From Cryptomeria japonica (lineage: Eukaryota > Streptophyta > Pinopsida > Cupressales > Cupressaceae), in NCBI RefSeq assembly GCF_030272615.1, contig NC_081414.1, positions 768,564,153 to 768,628,152 of the forward strand: a stretch of DNA of 64,000 nt, given 5' to 3'. The notes beneath the pieces are model-generated. The model saw only the letters and a list, made by a program, of their open reading frames with translations. It had not been told where the DNA came from and made no database searches. The number at the start of each line of letters is the position of its first letter. Within the stretch, counting starts at the first letter, position 1. This document shows positions 31,941 to 44,300 of the stretch, in pieces. Made by a program: the position numbers and the translations under genes.

Positions 31941-33587
31941 TTTCAACTAGCAGGCCCCTTAATAGGTACAACCATATCAACCATTGGGTTTCCCATCACC
32001 TTCATGACCCGACTGTAGAGACCTTGGAGTAGTGAGTTTTCCAAACCTTATTTATTTTTAGGAGAGGTGGTGAGTGTTTACATTGGCTACCTGACTATTG
32101 ATAGGTGTGTCAAAGCAGTCGTCAACATGTCCTTTGCTTCGATGGAAATCACAATAATGGTTGTCATTCCACCAAGAGGGTTTTACTTGAGGTTCGTAGT
32201 TTCTTCCTTCTGGTAAAGTAATCAATTTCTTTGCGAGAAGTGTCTTTAATGAGGATCCAAGTGGTTCACCAATGTTTGTAAATTTCCTTTGAAAGAAATT
32301 ATTGAAAGTTGATTTTTGGTGATTGTTGTTTTGTTGAGTTGCTACTTATTGACTAGATAGATTGAAAACCAGTTGCTTTGGATTTACATTGTTGTTATCC
32401 ACTATCCCATCATTGATGACATTTCAATTTCTATTCAAAAATTTAGGCTTATCATTGTTATTGTTGGTAACATTATTGTTAGGAGGATTAACTCCTTTGT
32501 ATAGCTTCAACTCACCCTTCTTTACCATAACTTCTGCCATTCTGATTCCATTATCAATCATCTTTTCAAAATTTTGATGGCATTCCATTTTTAGATGATA
32601 GCTCATTTGTCCATTTAGGTTATCGATGAATATGTCTATTTTCTCGTATTCCAGCACTGTTCGAGGATATCATGAAACTAACCATCTCCATCTCTATAGA
32701 AATGTTATGAAAGGTTCTCCACTCTTTTGTTTAGTATTACATAGGTCTAGCATTGTGGCCTCATGTTTAATGTTGTAAGAGTATTGTGAAACAAACTTAT
32801 CCACCAATTCTGTGAATGATCTAATTCCAGGTGGAAGTTTGGAGAACCATTCCATAGCTAGTCCACTTAAGCTCTTTGGAAATAATCTCATCAGGTATGT
32901 ATCCTCATGTGAAAATTCCATACTCATCATGCAAAATTATCATATATGATCCCGAGGATCAGTGCTTCCATTATATTTATTGTATCGAGGAGTTTCACAA
33001 CCTGTAGGAAATGGTATCATGTTTAGATTTCTGTCAAATGGGTAAGGACAAATTTCTTGAAGTGGGTATCTTCTAACATTTCCTCTCTACATATCTTGAA
33101 TCTGTGTTTGCAGTGTTTGTATTTGTTGTGTAAGAGATATGATAGGATTATCAACATGATTTGTTCTTGTATAGACATGAGTTTTCATTCTAGTATGATC
33201 TTGATCTCTTCTTGTATCATCTTGACTCTTTCTTGTGTCCTCATTAGATTTAACTTTGTTGAGAATTTCTACATCATCCCTTTTGGGAATGGAAGTTTCC
33301 CCATTGGCTCTTGTGTTATCAAGTATCGATGCGTCATCCTTTTTGTGATCAAAAATCTCTTCATGTCATTCATTATCATGGGAAGGGTCACTTCTCTTTT
33401 GTCCTAACTTTCTCACATCAAAATCTCAAGGGAGTGTAGCACTAGCTTTTGCTAACATTAGGAAGTATTTTTCTTTTTCTCCCTCCAATATTTTCTCCAT
33501 AAATTTATCGGATTTAGGATCTTGTTTGATTTCTCAGAGATGTTGTTCTGTTATTTCCTCTTCTTGTATTTCATTTTGGTATTCCAT
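31941..33587 (-). pseudogene. gag remnant of element W (Tat-like gypsy)
   Basis: The minus strand starts at ATG 33587 (MEYQNEIQEE) and shows the conserved gag core EDTYLMRLFPKSLSGLAMEW and SQYSYNIKHEATMLDLCNTKQK (32694-32930). IDIFIDNLNGQMSYHL follows in 32424-32657. A later segment, LITLPEGRNYEPQVKPSWW, leads into a CxxHxxxxGHxxxxC knuckle (CDFHRSKGHVDDC) near 32140. All have close counterparts in the T gag. Several stops and frame breaks make it a pseudogene. The protease and pol parts are missing. The start codon lies only 20 bp from the insertion site of element T, so T separated this gag from its own leader. Confidence 0.8.
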
Positions 33588-33606
33588 GTTCCTATAATCT
33601 TCAATC

Positions 33607-33611
33607 ATTTC
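33607..33611 (+). repeat. Target-site duplication of element T, left copy (ATTTC)
   Basis: ATTTC precedes the T 5' LTR and is repeated at 49820-49824 after the 3' LTR. Confidence 0.95.
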
Positions 33612-35477
33612 TGTAGTCACATAAATCTGTCCACTTAATTAAATAAATACTTAGTATTTATTTGATTATTTAACCATCAATTAATAATTAATTAAATTAA
33701 TATTTGATTAATTCATCTTAACGCTCTTCTCCTATTAATTAAATAAATTATTCAATTTATTTGATTTAATTCACTTAACCAAATTCATACCATTAATTAA
33801 TTAAATAAATCATATTTGTTTAATTAAATCTTCTCTCACATTTAAATAAATTAATATTTATTTAAATCCCCCAAAATCCCACCTCTCACATTTAAATAAA
33901 TTAATATTTATTTAAATCCCCCAAAATCCCACATCTCACATTTAAATAAATAAATCATTTATTTAAATCACCTTTATCCTCCACCCACTTGTATTTTCCT
34001 ACAAAAACAAGTTGCACAATTATTTTAAATAAATAATTTATTTAAATCACCTTTATCCTCCACCCACTTGTATTTTCCTACAAAAGCAAGTTGCACAACT
34101 ATTTTAAATAAATTATTTATTTAAAATCCTATTTATCCTCACCCACTTGAAACCTTTAATGGTTTCCCTTAAAGTAGTCAAATTTGATGGCTTTAAAGTC
34201 TTCAAACTTGATGGCTTCCTTCTATAGTCTTCTTAAGACTTTAATGGTTTTCCTTAAAGTCTTCAAGCCTTTAATGGTTTCCCTCAAAGTCTTCAAGCAT
34301 TTTAAATGCTTTATCTTCATTTTCTCATTTAAATAAATTAATATTTATTTAAATATTTATCCAAATTCAACTTACACCATTTAATTGAAATAAATGATTT
34401 TATTTTAATTGAAAATACCAAAATTTCTCCCACTTGCATTTTCCTACAAAATCCACTTGTATGCCTAAACCCCTTCTAGATTCTTCTAAACCCTTCCTAA
34501 TTAGCCTAATCCATCCCCTAAATATTGTCACATTCCTAAGCAAATTGGAGTCACTTCTCAAAGACTCCAAAGTCTTTGAAAAGCAATTAATGCTTTGTGT
34601 GTTCAACAAATTAACCCTCAAAGTCTTGGATAACCTTTGAAAGCTTTCAACCTTCAACCACTTAATCCCCAAAGTCTCCAATAACCATTAATGGTTAATT
34701 CAACCCCCACATGGTTAAAACATTTGTTTTGACTCAACCTCTACCCAACCCAAAGGTCTCATCAGGCCATTAATGCTTTGACCATGATTATCTCTTAAAC
34801 ATTTGCACAAAGGTTTATCCTTGGATTAACTCTTAATCCAATGGGTAATCTTAATTTAGAGTTGACCCTTACCTTCTAGATAACCATGAGGTCTTCTCAG
34901 GCCTTTAATGCCTCCAACCTCTTCTCTCAACCCAATCCTATGTTGAAACTTGTCACCATTTTATTGGTGCCAATTGTGCACATGGATCCCCAACTTTCAA
35001 TCCTAACCCTTGTTAAGATTGCTCAATCTTAACCCTTCATTTCCCTATTTCTTCTATAAATAGAACCCTTCTCCTCAAGCAAAAGGAGAAGCATTTTAGA
35101 GTATTGTTGTTATACTGGCATTAGCATAGAGCTTTTTCATAGCATCACTATCTACTCTAGCATAGTATTTAGCTTTTCATTTCATATTTGAAGCTTAGTA
35201 TTAAATCTCAATCCTCCATAAGCATCCATAGTGCAAAAAGCTGCTGAGAGCTACACTCATTTGGGACTTGGAGAGGAGAGGAACAAGGGAGGAGCAACTA
35301 TGAGCATCTTGATTAGCTATTTCATTTTATGTTTATATGCTTTCTATTTCATGCTTAATATCTCTCTTGATATGCCTGTTTAGGATAATCTTTTGTTGCT
35401 AACACTAACGTTTGTTTCTTGTGCTCTTGTGTGTGTTGCCATCAAACAGATTTTCTAATCCTTTTTGCAGAGCATCA
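33612..35477 (+). mobile_element. 5' LTR of element T
   Basis: 1866 bp, TG...CA. U3 is AT-rich with many TTTAAATAAA-type palindromes. It includes a 50-bp tandem duplication (units from 33834 and 33884, partial third at 33934) and a ~79-bp duplication (from about 33969 and 34048). The TATA box TATAAATA is at 35055-35062, so transcription should begin near 35090. Short open frames inside it (34400-34681) have no domain and are duplicated exactly in the 3' LTR. Confidence 0.95.
35055..35062 (+). promoter_or_regulatory. TATA box of the T 5' LTR
   Basis: TATAAATA at 35055-35062. Equivalent boxes in a similar context occur in the LTRs of Z (3156) and T 3' (49397). Confidence 0.75.
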
Positions 35478-35479
35478 TT

Positions 35480-35497
35480 TGGTGAACCCGACGTGAA
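35480..35497 (+). promoter_or_regulatory. Primer-binding site region of element T
   Basis: TGGTGAACCCGACGTGAA begins 2 bp after the LTR end, as expected for a tRNA primer site. I could not assign the tRNA with confidence. Confidence 0.65.
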
Positions 35498-35569
35498 TCC
35501 AAACACCAAAAAGTTCAACTTTTTTTTTTTAACCAATAACATGTTTGAATGTTGAAAATGTCACACAGG

Positions 35570-35714
35570 TTGCGCTTTTGACACTGTTTTGGTGCATTTG
35601 ACATTATTTTGGCGCTATTCACCCTGTTTCAGTGCTTTTTCCTTCTCTGTCTTTCCCTTTCTTTTAGTGCGTTTGTGTTAAATAGTGCCTCTGTTCAAAC
35701 GCAGACTAGCGCTA
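35570..35714 (+). repeat. Degenerate periodic GYGCT array in the T leader
   Basis: Cores GCGCT, GTGCA, GCGCT, GTGCT begin at 35572, 35593, 35612 and 35632 (spacings 21, 19, 20). After a gap, GTGCG 35667, GTGCC 35685 and GCGCT 35709 follow. It is a weaker version of the AGCGCT array at 1331-1617, placed about 90 bp after the primer site. Confidence 0.6.
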
Positions 35715-38183
35715 TTGTAACAAAACGTTGTACAAATCACCTTGTAACCAAAAAAAAAAATTAGGCTTGTAGAAGCCCACCAAATAGGCAGATTTTACTA
35801 ACTATTTTTCTCTTTTGTGCAGATTTAAATTAGATTAAAAAGTAGATTTATATTTTTTACTAACTTGTTTTTGAAGTTGGTTTTAAAAATGAATTCACTT
35901 TTTATTTTGGTTTAAAATTAACTTCACATTTCAAATTTGGGCTTTTAAAAAAGAATCACACATTTGTTTGGGGCTCTTAAAAAGAATTTCATTGTTCCAA
36001 GGTAAAAAGAACCACAAACTTATACAAAAACAACTTTATTTTTTTTGCAAGTTAGGAAACAAAATTTGTTTTGGTGCTTAAAATCAACAAGGCAAATTTT
36101 ATTTCTTGCATCAAGATAAAACTTACAATCCACACTTCCATTTTTGGTGCAAATAAAATTCACAATCAACTTGTCTCATTTTTAAAGCAATTTTACTTCA
36201 TGCAAACATGTTTTTCATTAAGTTGACCAAGATTTTCAAATTCTAGTTTACTCCAACAATTGCCTTTGAAAATTAAAAAGAACACCATGATTGTTGGAGC
36301 AACATCTCCAAATAGATAGAAAATCATTGCGATGACAAATTAAAAGGAACAAGTGAATTTTGTGTTTGGCACACTTGTGCAAAAGAGTTGGTCGAGTGGT
36401 CCTACCTCTAACACACACTATCCTCTCCCTTGGCTCTCGTGGTCCTAGGTGCAAGAGAAAAGTGTTAGTAATGCTCAAATTTTATCTTTTTAAGAGAGGC
36501 CTGCCAAGGGATCGATACTCTTGGGAACGACCTCGAGCGGTAAATCCTTCGAGCCGCTATAGAAATCAGGTGAGAGCGAAAGCTGTAGCCTTGGGTATAG
36601 CTGTTCCTACAGTGTAACTGGCCGAAAGGACAAATGGGCCCCACCACCAGTTACAAGGCTCTTAAGTGAGTCACTGCAGAATGAACTTATGTCCAAAGCC
36701 ATCGAACATGACTAAACACCTTTAAGTAGTAGCCCACCTGTTCTATTGATTGAGGATATTTGAGGTATAATTTAGTGCAAGAGCATAGAAGGTTTTGCTC
36801 CCAAGATACTCACCATACATATTTCCTTGAGTAGAAACATAGCTTTTTGAAAAGTCACTTGTGGCTTGATAAAAGTGGTGACTCCCCCATCATAGGGATC
36901 ATCTATTTGTTATGCTCGTGCAAGACTTAGTATATCACATCCTTACCTGCCACGGCGGGATTCATAAGGTATGTAGTACCAAAGTCGAAGAAATATCAAG
37001 ATGTGGGCTAAATTTATCACAACTGGCCATTTGACCTTAGGGATAAAAAGTGTTTGAAGTGTGTTCGTTTTACAGACCTAGTACGAATTGAGCCGACTTC
37101 AGGCTTTGGAAATACACCTTAAAATACATCTAAAGGAAGGGTCAAAAACAAGTCCAAGAATTGGGTTGATCTAGACCCATACTCATTTGTGCCTTTGAGG
37201 CTACAATCTTGTGTTTGTGTGCTTGCTTTGTTTTCTTGTCAAAGAAAAATCAGAAAATCAATCCCAAAAACAAAGTATTCATCCAACATCTGTCAACACA
37301 ACCAAAAATACCAAAAACAAAGTGCAAACAAACAAAGAGTCAAAAATTTATGACCATTCTTCACATCTTGCGAAAGAAGAAGTGTCATCAGAGTATCACC
37401 TTGAAAAGGAGACCACTAAGCTCAAAGGCTTTAATCAAAAGGAGGAAATTCTTCTATATCAATCGACAAATCTTTGTCTCCCATAGAGTCTTTCTACATC
37501 GCATGCGTCTATACCTTCAAGGTAAAACAAACGAGTTTGATTCAGAATCATTGAACCGCAGAGCTTTTATGCAATATAGAGCTCTGAGTTATCACAAAAA
37601 TCAAGGAGGAAAGATTAATCCCAACTTCTTCCCAAACATCTGTATCACCTACAACACAGCTCGAGAAATGCCACCAACGCCTGAAAGGGAAGAAATAGAG
37701 TTTGTTCCATTTGTAACACAAAGTTTTTATTGAAGTTGAAAACAAAACATCCATCATCTCATTCATACATCATTATTTCATCATCAATTCATCCCAAAAC
37801 TCTCAAAACATTAAGAGGTTCTTGTCCCAAGTTCTCTTTTAGATATTGCTTGAATCAAACACATCACATCACTTTTTAGATTGTTTCTACATCTAGGATA
37901 AGCTCATCCTAAGAGACACATCTACGCAGGTTAAAACTAGTTCATGAGTGAATCCTCTCATTGCTAGGTAGTCAAAATCTGTAACACATCTCAGATTTCT
38001 CTACACCTTATCACATCCAAACTCCTCAAAACAAACAAGCAATTCAAAGAAGGAATTTCGGTTACATCTACCTTAAAGTGCTAGAGATCCACATACAACA
38101 CAAATCACCAACCAATCAATCTTTCATTTCATCACCACTCATTATCATCTTCAATCAACTTCAAAACCAAACTTGTAAACAAA
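35715..38183 (+). other. 5' leader of element T
   Basis: The 2.7-kb leader between primer site and gag contains several upstream ATGs and small frames. The largest open frame (37209-37733, 174 codons) is Lys/Gln-rich, overlaps another open frame, and has no recognisable domain. Long leaders are usual for Tat elements. I find no supported gene. Confidence 0.6.
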
Positions 38184-41100
38184 ATGGCTCAAACCCGATC
38201 ACGATCAAGGCAACGAGAAATGGAAATTGAGGAAGAAGAGGACAACCTCAATGAATTTCAAGAAGCACTTGGAGGAAATGGGAATGATGAAAACCCAAGT
38301 ACTCCCACTCCTTCAACAATCGAAAGGGTTCAGCATAACCCTCATTTTAACAGATTATTTGATGAAATATTAAGGAGCAATGCAGATGCTCACTTTTTAA
38401 GACTCGCTCAAGAAGGAGCCAAACTCCCCTCTGACTTTGATCTTGCCCAATTAAGACAAGCATCAGAAAGACAAAGTCGCCATGAGGAGGAAAGAGGTAG
38501 AAATCACATCAGATATAACATCCCTCGAGGTAACCCACCACCTCCTCCTCCTAATGAAATGGAGATGTTGCGGCAACAAGTCGAGAATCTCGCCCAACAA
38601 CTTCATAGTGGTGTTAAGACCAATCAATTCTCACTTAACGACATCTGTCCCTATCCATTTGATAGGAATCTTTATATGCCACCCTTTCCACGCGGGTTTG
38701 AAACACCCAAATTTGAAAAATATAGAGGAAAGGGGGATCCCCGTGATCATGTCCGAGAATTTCATTCTGCTTGTCTTGAAGTAGCTTATGAGGACACATA
38801 CCTAATGCGCCTTTTTCCCCAAAGCTTGGGAGGAACAACCACATCATGGTTTTCCCGACTTCCAGGTGGCATTAGAACATTTGAGGAACTCATCCAGAAG
38901 TTCCTATCTCATTACTCTTATAATATTGAACGCGACATCACCATGGCTGATCTATGCAACACCAAACAAAAACCAGGTGAATTATTCGCAGTATTCCTGC
39001 AACGATGGCGCCAAATGTCTAGCAGACGTTCTCTTCAGTTACCTGAACGAGAACTAGTGGAAATTTTCATTTCCAACTTAAACGAAGAAATGGAATTTCA
39101 CCTGGATGTCAAAGACACAGACTCTTTTAACGATATGATCACCAAGGGTATAAAATGTGAAAGGGCACTCATCAAAAAAGGACTCATCAAAATCTTTAAT
39201 GAACCAAAAGATGCTCCTCGCCCGCGCTTCAATAGCGATAAACCGAACTTCTGGAACAAGAATAAGAACATCGTCAACGATGGAGTTGTGGATGCTCGGA
39301 CTGTCCAAAATGCACAACCTGTGGTTCGGTTTGCAGGACAAAATCCTCCACCTCAAAATAACACAAATGTTCCTCTTAATCAAGGTCGCATCACATCTCA
39401 TGATGAACCAAGACCTCGTCCACAAAAACAAAAACGCACATACACTCCCTTAGGGGAACCCATTGAAACAGTGTTGCGACAACTCATTTCTCAGAATTTG
39501 ATCACTCTACCTAAGTTATCAAATTATGAGCCTCAGGTCAAACCGGCATGGTGGAGAGATACTGAACATTGTGAATTCCATCAAGGAAGAGGACACAAAA
39601 CAAGTAATTGTCACCGATTGAAAGATCTCATTCAGGATCTTATTGACCGAGGAGAAATTGAAATTGAAGGGCATGACCCAAAAACAACCAATAATGATCA
39701 TCAGATGTTCAAGAATCCACTTCCATCACAAGATCAAAGGGGTCCTTCCACTTCCAGACGAGGTCCTGATACCACTGATTATACGCAAGTTGCGTATAAC
39801 TACACTGTCAATCACCTGTATGATGCCAGTGAACAAATTGCAACTATCACCTTCAAAAATCCCACCTCAAATTGCAATGTTGTTACGCGTCGTGGCAAAG
39901 TTACCATCAAGGCAGCTCCACAAGGCACCACCTCCATCCCAAAGCAGTACAATCTTGTGGAACAATTAGACAAAACCCCTGCGCTTATATCCATCTTGGA
40001 GCTTTTGCGTCTGTCACCCTCTCATAAAACAATCTTGGATCAAGCACTCCAAGAGGCGTCAGTCCCTGCAAACCTGAACACGGACCAATTTCAAGCCATG
40101 GTTGGAAGTCTAAAGTCATCACCTTGTCTCACTTTTTCCGAAAGTGATAACTCTTCCTTCCAGCAACCTCATAACGCCTCACTCCACATTGAAGGCTTTG
40201 TCAACCAACACAGGATCAAGCGAGTCTTGATTGATAATGGAGCAGGCCTAAACATTTGCACACTACAGTTGGTCACAGCATTGGGCTATGCAGTAGAATC
40301 AGTGGATCCTCGCAAGAAGATCACCATCAAGGCCTATGATGATGCAGAGCGTTCATCCAAAGGAGCTGTGGTACTACCAATCCGAGTAGGCCCTGTGGTA
40401 AAGCACATCATCTGTCAGGTTCTGGACCTTCCTCTGCCATATAATCTATTATTAGGGAGACCTTGGATACATGCCATGCAAGCCGTTCCATCTACCTACC
40501 ATCAATGTATCAAGTTCCCACATAATGGTACAGAGATCACAATCCCGGGTGATGCAAATCCCTTTGCATTTTGCCATAATATTAGCCATCAACCAGAGAT
40601 TACTGTTCCTAATAATAGGGAAGCTATTTCTTCCACATCATATGTAAGTCCCACCTCTCTTGCCAGTTCGAACACCCCTATACCCAAGCAAGAAAAGCTT
40701 AAGATGAAAGTAGCAGAGGAAGGTCCTGGAGAATACAATTTGAGTCAACTCTTTTGTGTGGGACAAATGCCCACTTCTCCTAGAACACATGGTAAACCAC
40801 AGCAGTTACTCCAGCAACCACTAATCACGCCTCCATGTGCCTTAACGCCTTTCATTCTTGGAAAGAGTCAAGAGGAAGAGACACAAGATGAGGACCTGGC
40901 GGACTGGATCTATAAAGATCCCATCACCACTGACAAACCGCAAGTTACACTTCCTACGGAACAATATGGCAAAGGCCTCCTCATTATGCAAAGAATGGGA
41001 TATGATGGTCAGAGTGCTTTGGGATACTGCAAACAAGGACGACACGAACCTCTACTACCAGAATTCAAGCCCAAAGGTAATACAGGCCTTGGCTTTGAAA

Positions 41101-41318
41101 AAGAGATCCTTCCTAAACTCAGATTCAAAGGAAAACCCAGCAAACCATTTTGCCCACCTACTGCAAAGAGGATACCTTTCATAATCAAAGCACCATCAAG
41201 CACTATCCCCACTGCCCCCTCAAGGCTCACAACTCCACCATCACCAATGTCACTCATCCCATCAAACGAACCAGTAATCCTATCAGCAACACCATTTGTA
41301 GCAGCAACTATATTGTGA
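38184..41318 (+). CDS. gag-pro: Element T ORF1: Gag, aspartic protease and G-patch
   Basis: 1044 residues from ATG 38184 (context ACAAAATGGCT). The conserved gag core is near residues 195-290 (DTYLMRLFPQSLGG, DLCNTKQKPGELF). It is followed by a CxxHxxxxGHxxxxC zinc-binding motif at 463-476 (CEFHQGRGHKTSNC) of the Tat type. A retroviral-type protease surrounds VLIDNGAGLNI with the catalytic Asp at 684; Asn replaces the usual Thr or Ser of DTG/DSG. A G-patch domain (residues about 936-972, RMGYDGQSALGY then GNTGLGFE) follows the protease. Gag assembles the cytoplasmic particle and the protease matures it. The ORF ends at TGA 41316-41318, in the same frame as the downstream pol, in a Pro/Ala-rich linker. 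Highly conserved and otherwise uninterrupted. Confidence 0.93.
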   Translation: MAQTRSRSRQREMEIEEEEDNLNEFQEALGGNGNDENPSTPTPSTIERVQHNPHFNRLFDEILRSNADAHFLRLAQEGAKLPSDFDLAQLRQASERQSRHEEERGRNHIRYNIPRGNPPPPPPNEMEMLRQQVENLAQQLHSGVKTNQFSLNDICPYPFDRNLYMPPFPRGFETPKFEKYRGKGDPRDHVREFHSACLEVAYEDTYLMRLFPQSLGGTTTSWFSRLPGGIRTFEELIQKFLSHYSYNIERDITMADLCNTKQKPGELFAVFLQRWRQMSSRRSLQLPERELVEIFISNLNEEMEFHLDVKDTDSFNDMITKGIKCERALIKKGLIKIFNEPKDAPRPRFNSDKPNFWNKNKNIVNDGVVDARTVQNAQPVVRFAGQNPPPQNNTNVPLNQGRITSHDEPRPRPQKQKRTYTPLGEPIETVLRQLISQNLITLPKLSNYEPQVKPAWWRDTEHCEFHQGRGHKTSNCHRLKDLIQDLIDRGEIEIEGHDPKTTNNDHQMFKNPLPSQDQRGPSTSRRGPDTTDYTQVAYNYTVNHLYDASEQIATITFKNPTSNCNVVTRRGKVTIKAAPQGTTSIPKQYNLVEQLDKTPALISILELLRLSPSHKTILDQALQEASVPANLNTDQFQAMVGSLKSSPCLTFSESDNSSFQQPHNASLHIEGFVNQHRIKRVLIDNGAGLNICTLQLVTALGYAVESVDPRKKITIKAYDDAERSSKGAVVLPIRVGPVVKHIICQVLDLPLPYNLLLGRPWIHAMQAVPSTYHQCIKFPHNGTEITIPGDANPFAFCHNISHQPEITVPNNREAISSTSYVSPTSLASSNTPIPKQEKLKMKVAEEGPGEYNLSQLFCVGQMPTSPRTHGKPQQLLQQPLITPPCALTPFILGKSQEEETQDEDLADWIYKDPITTDKPQVTLPTEQYGKGLLIMQRMGYDGQSALGYCKQGRHEPLLPEFKPKGNTGLGFEKEILPKLRFKGKPSKPFCPPTAKRIPFIIKAPSSTIPTAPSRLTTPPSPMSLIPSNEPVILSATPFVAATIL

Positions 41319-41333
41319 CCCGCAGCAGCATCT

Positions 41334-44300
41334 ATGGCACCAGTAGTTCCAGCAGAAGCCACTGAGTCACCATTACCGATACTTCCAGTGACAAATCCAT
41401 TAAACCCCATCACAATTCCTGCAGCACCGATCACTACAAGGATACATAAACCAATCACACCTGCCGTGTTTAACTCCAAAGACATCCCAGTATGGTATAG
41501 CAATCGGATGCTGGAGAGTGATTCAGAGACCGACTCACATGAGTGGGAATTTGATTCTGTACAGCTTAACACTTCAGATGAGGAAGACACATCACCACCT
41601 CCACCCCGCAAAGACATCCCTGTTTACGGAGAAGCACAGATAAAGACCACTTGGGTACCTGAGCTGGAAACATCTTCCACAGACCCTACGTCTCATCCTA
41701 CGCCTGATTCTGACAGGGAGAGTACCATCAACGACCTTCACCACACTGTCTTAACCCTCACTGATACATCTCCCGCACTTAACTTAATCGATGAGGTAAT
41801 GCCCATTATCCACCCTGAACTCATCGAATGGAATCAACCAAATCCCCCATGTCTTGACCTTTTCCAAAACGATGAGGCTATCATTGACTTTTTGGAATTA
41901 AGGGATAATCTACCAAGCGGGGATCACAAAGCTGGATTCGCCATTGAACTTAATAGCGCAGCATACTTCGGGGTGGATGCCAAACCCTTCAGCTACAAAA
42001 ATATAACATTAAAACATGGATCTTCTAGTGAAAACCACACTGTGGCACTGTTTGATCCAACAAAAGTAAAAAGAAAGAGCGTATCCAATGGTGAAAACCT
42101 CTCTGAGGCGCCTGAGGATGAAGGGTTTGACATCCTCCCTGCTAGTACACAACAGGAACGATCAACGATTCTTATCGAGGAAACCAAAGAATACAATGTG
42201 GGGACTCCTGAAAATCCTCATATCATACATCTGGCATCTCTTCTCACTCCAGAGGAACAGCCTCAATTTATAGAGTTCTTCCAACAGCGTCAGATCAACT
42301 TTGCATGGTCATATGCAGACATGCCTGGGCTTGATCCTGATTTAGTCATGCATCATCTCACAGTAGCAAAAGGAGCCAAACCTGTCAAGCAGAAGCTTCG
42401 TAAGATGCATCCTCAGATTGCCGTGCTAGTCAAAACAGAACTCAAGAAACTCTTGGATGTTGGTTTCATTAGACCAATTGATTATGCAGAATGGATCTCC
42501 AACATTGTACTAGTTGGCAAACCAAAAGGGGGCATCCGCATTTGTACAGACTTCAGAGATCTGAATAAGGCATGTCCTAAGGATGACTTCCCTCTACCAA
42601 ATATCGACATCATAGTAGATTTGACAGCAGGACATGCCATGCTTTCACTCATGGATGGCTTTTCGGGATACAATCAAATAAAGATCGCACCAGAGGACCA
42701 ACATAAGACAGCCTTCACATGTCCATGGGGCACATACTGCTGGAATGTAATGCCTTTTGGTCTAAAGAATGCAGGAGCGACCTATCAAAGAGAAATGACC
42801 ACCATCTTCCATGACATGATGCATACTATAATGGAAGATTATGTGGATGATTTACTAGCAAAATCACTTACTAGAGAAGGACATCTTCACATCTTAGATA
42901 AAATCTTTGATAGACTGGAACAATACCATGTTCGACTCAACCCAAAGAAATGTGTCTTCGGAGTGACCTCCGGGAAGCTTCTAGGATACATTGTCTCAAG
43001 CAAAGGCATTGAGGTCGATCCAACAAAGGTTAAAGCAATCATGGACATGCCACCTCCAAAGAATATCAGTCAGCTAAGGACACTACAAGGACGGCTTCAA
43101 TCCATCCGCAGATTCATTGCACAATTGGCTGATAAGTGTCACCCCTTCACACACCTGCTACACAAGAACATCCGCTTTCAGTGGGATGCCCGATGCCAGC
43201 AAGCATTTCAGGCGCTTAAAGACTATCTCATGAATCCACCATTGTTGATGCCACCAGATCCAAGTAGACCGTTGTTACTTTACATCTCAGCGACAAGTAT
43301 AGCATTAGGTGTATTACTGGCACAACATAATGCAGAAGGCAAAGAGTGTGTTGTATACTACATCTCTCGTACACTGGTTGGCTATGAACTCAATTACACA
43401 CCTATTGAGCGAGCTTGCCTAGCAGTAATCCTGGCAGCCACTAAATTGCGGCACTATCTATTAACACACAAGGTACAACTCATTGCAAAGATTGATCCAC
43501 TCAAGTATTTACTCAGCAAAGCAGCATTGACAGGCCGCTTGGCCAAATGGGTGATGATTCTAAGTGAATTTGACATTGAGTATGTGGACCGTAAAGCTAT
43601 CAAAGGTCAAGTTATTGCAGATCAGTTGGCCGATGCACCACTCATAGGCGATCATCCCCTCATTTCCAATTTTCCAGATGAAGAGATATTCATGCTCACA
43701 AAAGTACAACCATGGAAGCTATATTTTGATGGTTCATACACTAGGCACGGCTCGGGGGCAGGCATTCTGTTTATCACACCTCAAGGTGATAGCATCCCGA
43801 AGTCTTACAGGCTCACATTTCCATGCACAAACAACATAGCAGAGTATGAGGCCTTGATCACAGGACTCAGATTAGCCATACAATGGAAATTAAAAGAATT
43901 GCAAGTATATGGCGATTCCCAACTAGTCATTCGACAAGCAACAGATGAGTATCAGACCAAGGATGATAAACTCATTCCATATAAGCAAATGGTGGACACT
44001 CTAAAGACATCATTTACTACTATCACTTTTGAGCAGATACCAAGAGATCAGAATCGAGCTGCTGACGCCATGGCTACCATCGCATCTCTCTTAGATCTTC
44101 CACAGAATTCAACACGCTACGAGTTCTTGGTAGAACAACTTTGGATCCCCGCTTATGATATCCCCGAATCTGAAATGATATGTTGCCTTGTTGGTTCTGA
44201 ATCCCCATGGTACGGTGAGTTCTACACCTATCTCCGCGATCACACCCTTCCTCCCAACCAATCAAATAACCAACGTAAAACCTTCATTCGCCAAACTGCT

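Noticed and set aside
34400-34681. 93-codon ORF duplicated at 48742-49023 as a gene pair
   Set aside because: Both copies lie in the T LTRs, so the identity comes from LTR duplication; no protein domain.
37209-37733. 174-codon ORF in the T leader as a gene
   Set aside because: Low-complexity Lys/Gln-rich start, overlapping a second open frame, no domain; more likely leader sequence.
41009-41617. 202-codon minus-strand ORF across the gag-pol junction
   Set aside because: Shadow of the Pro/Ala/Thr-rich linker on the plus strand; Gly/Val/Ser-rich with no motif.
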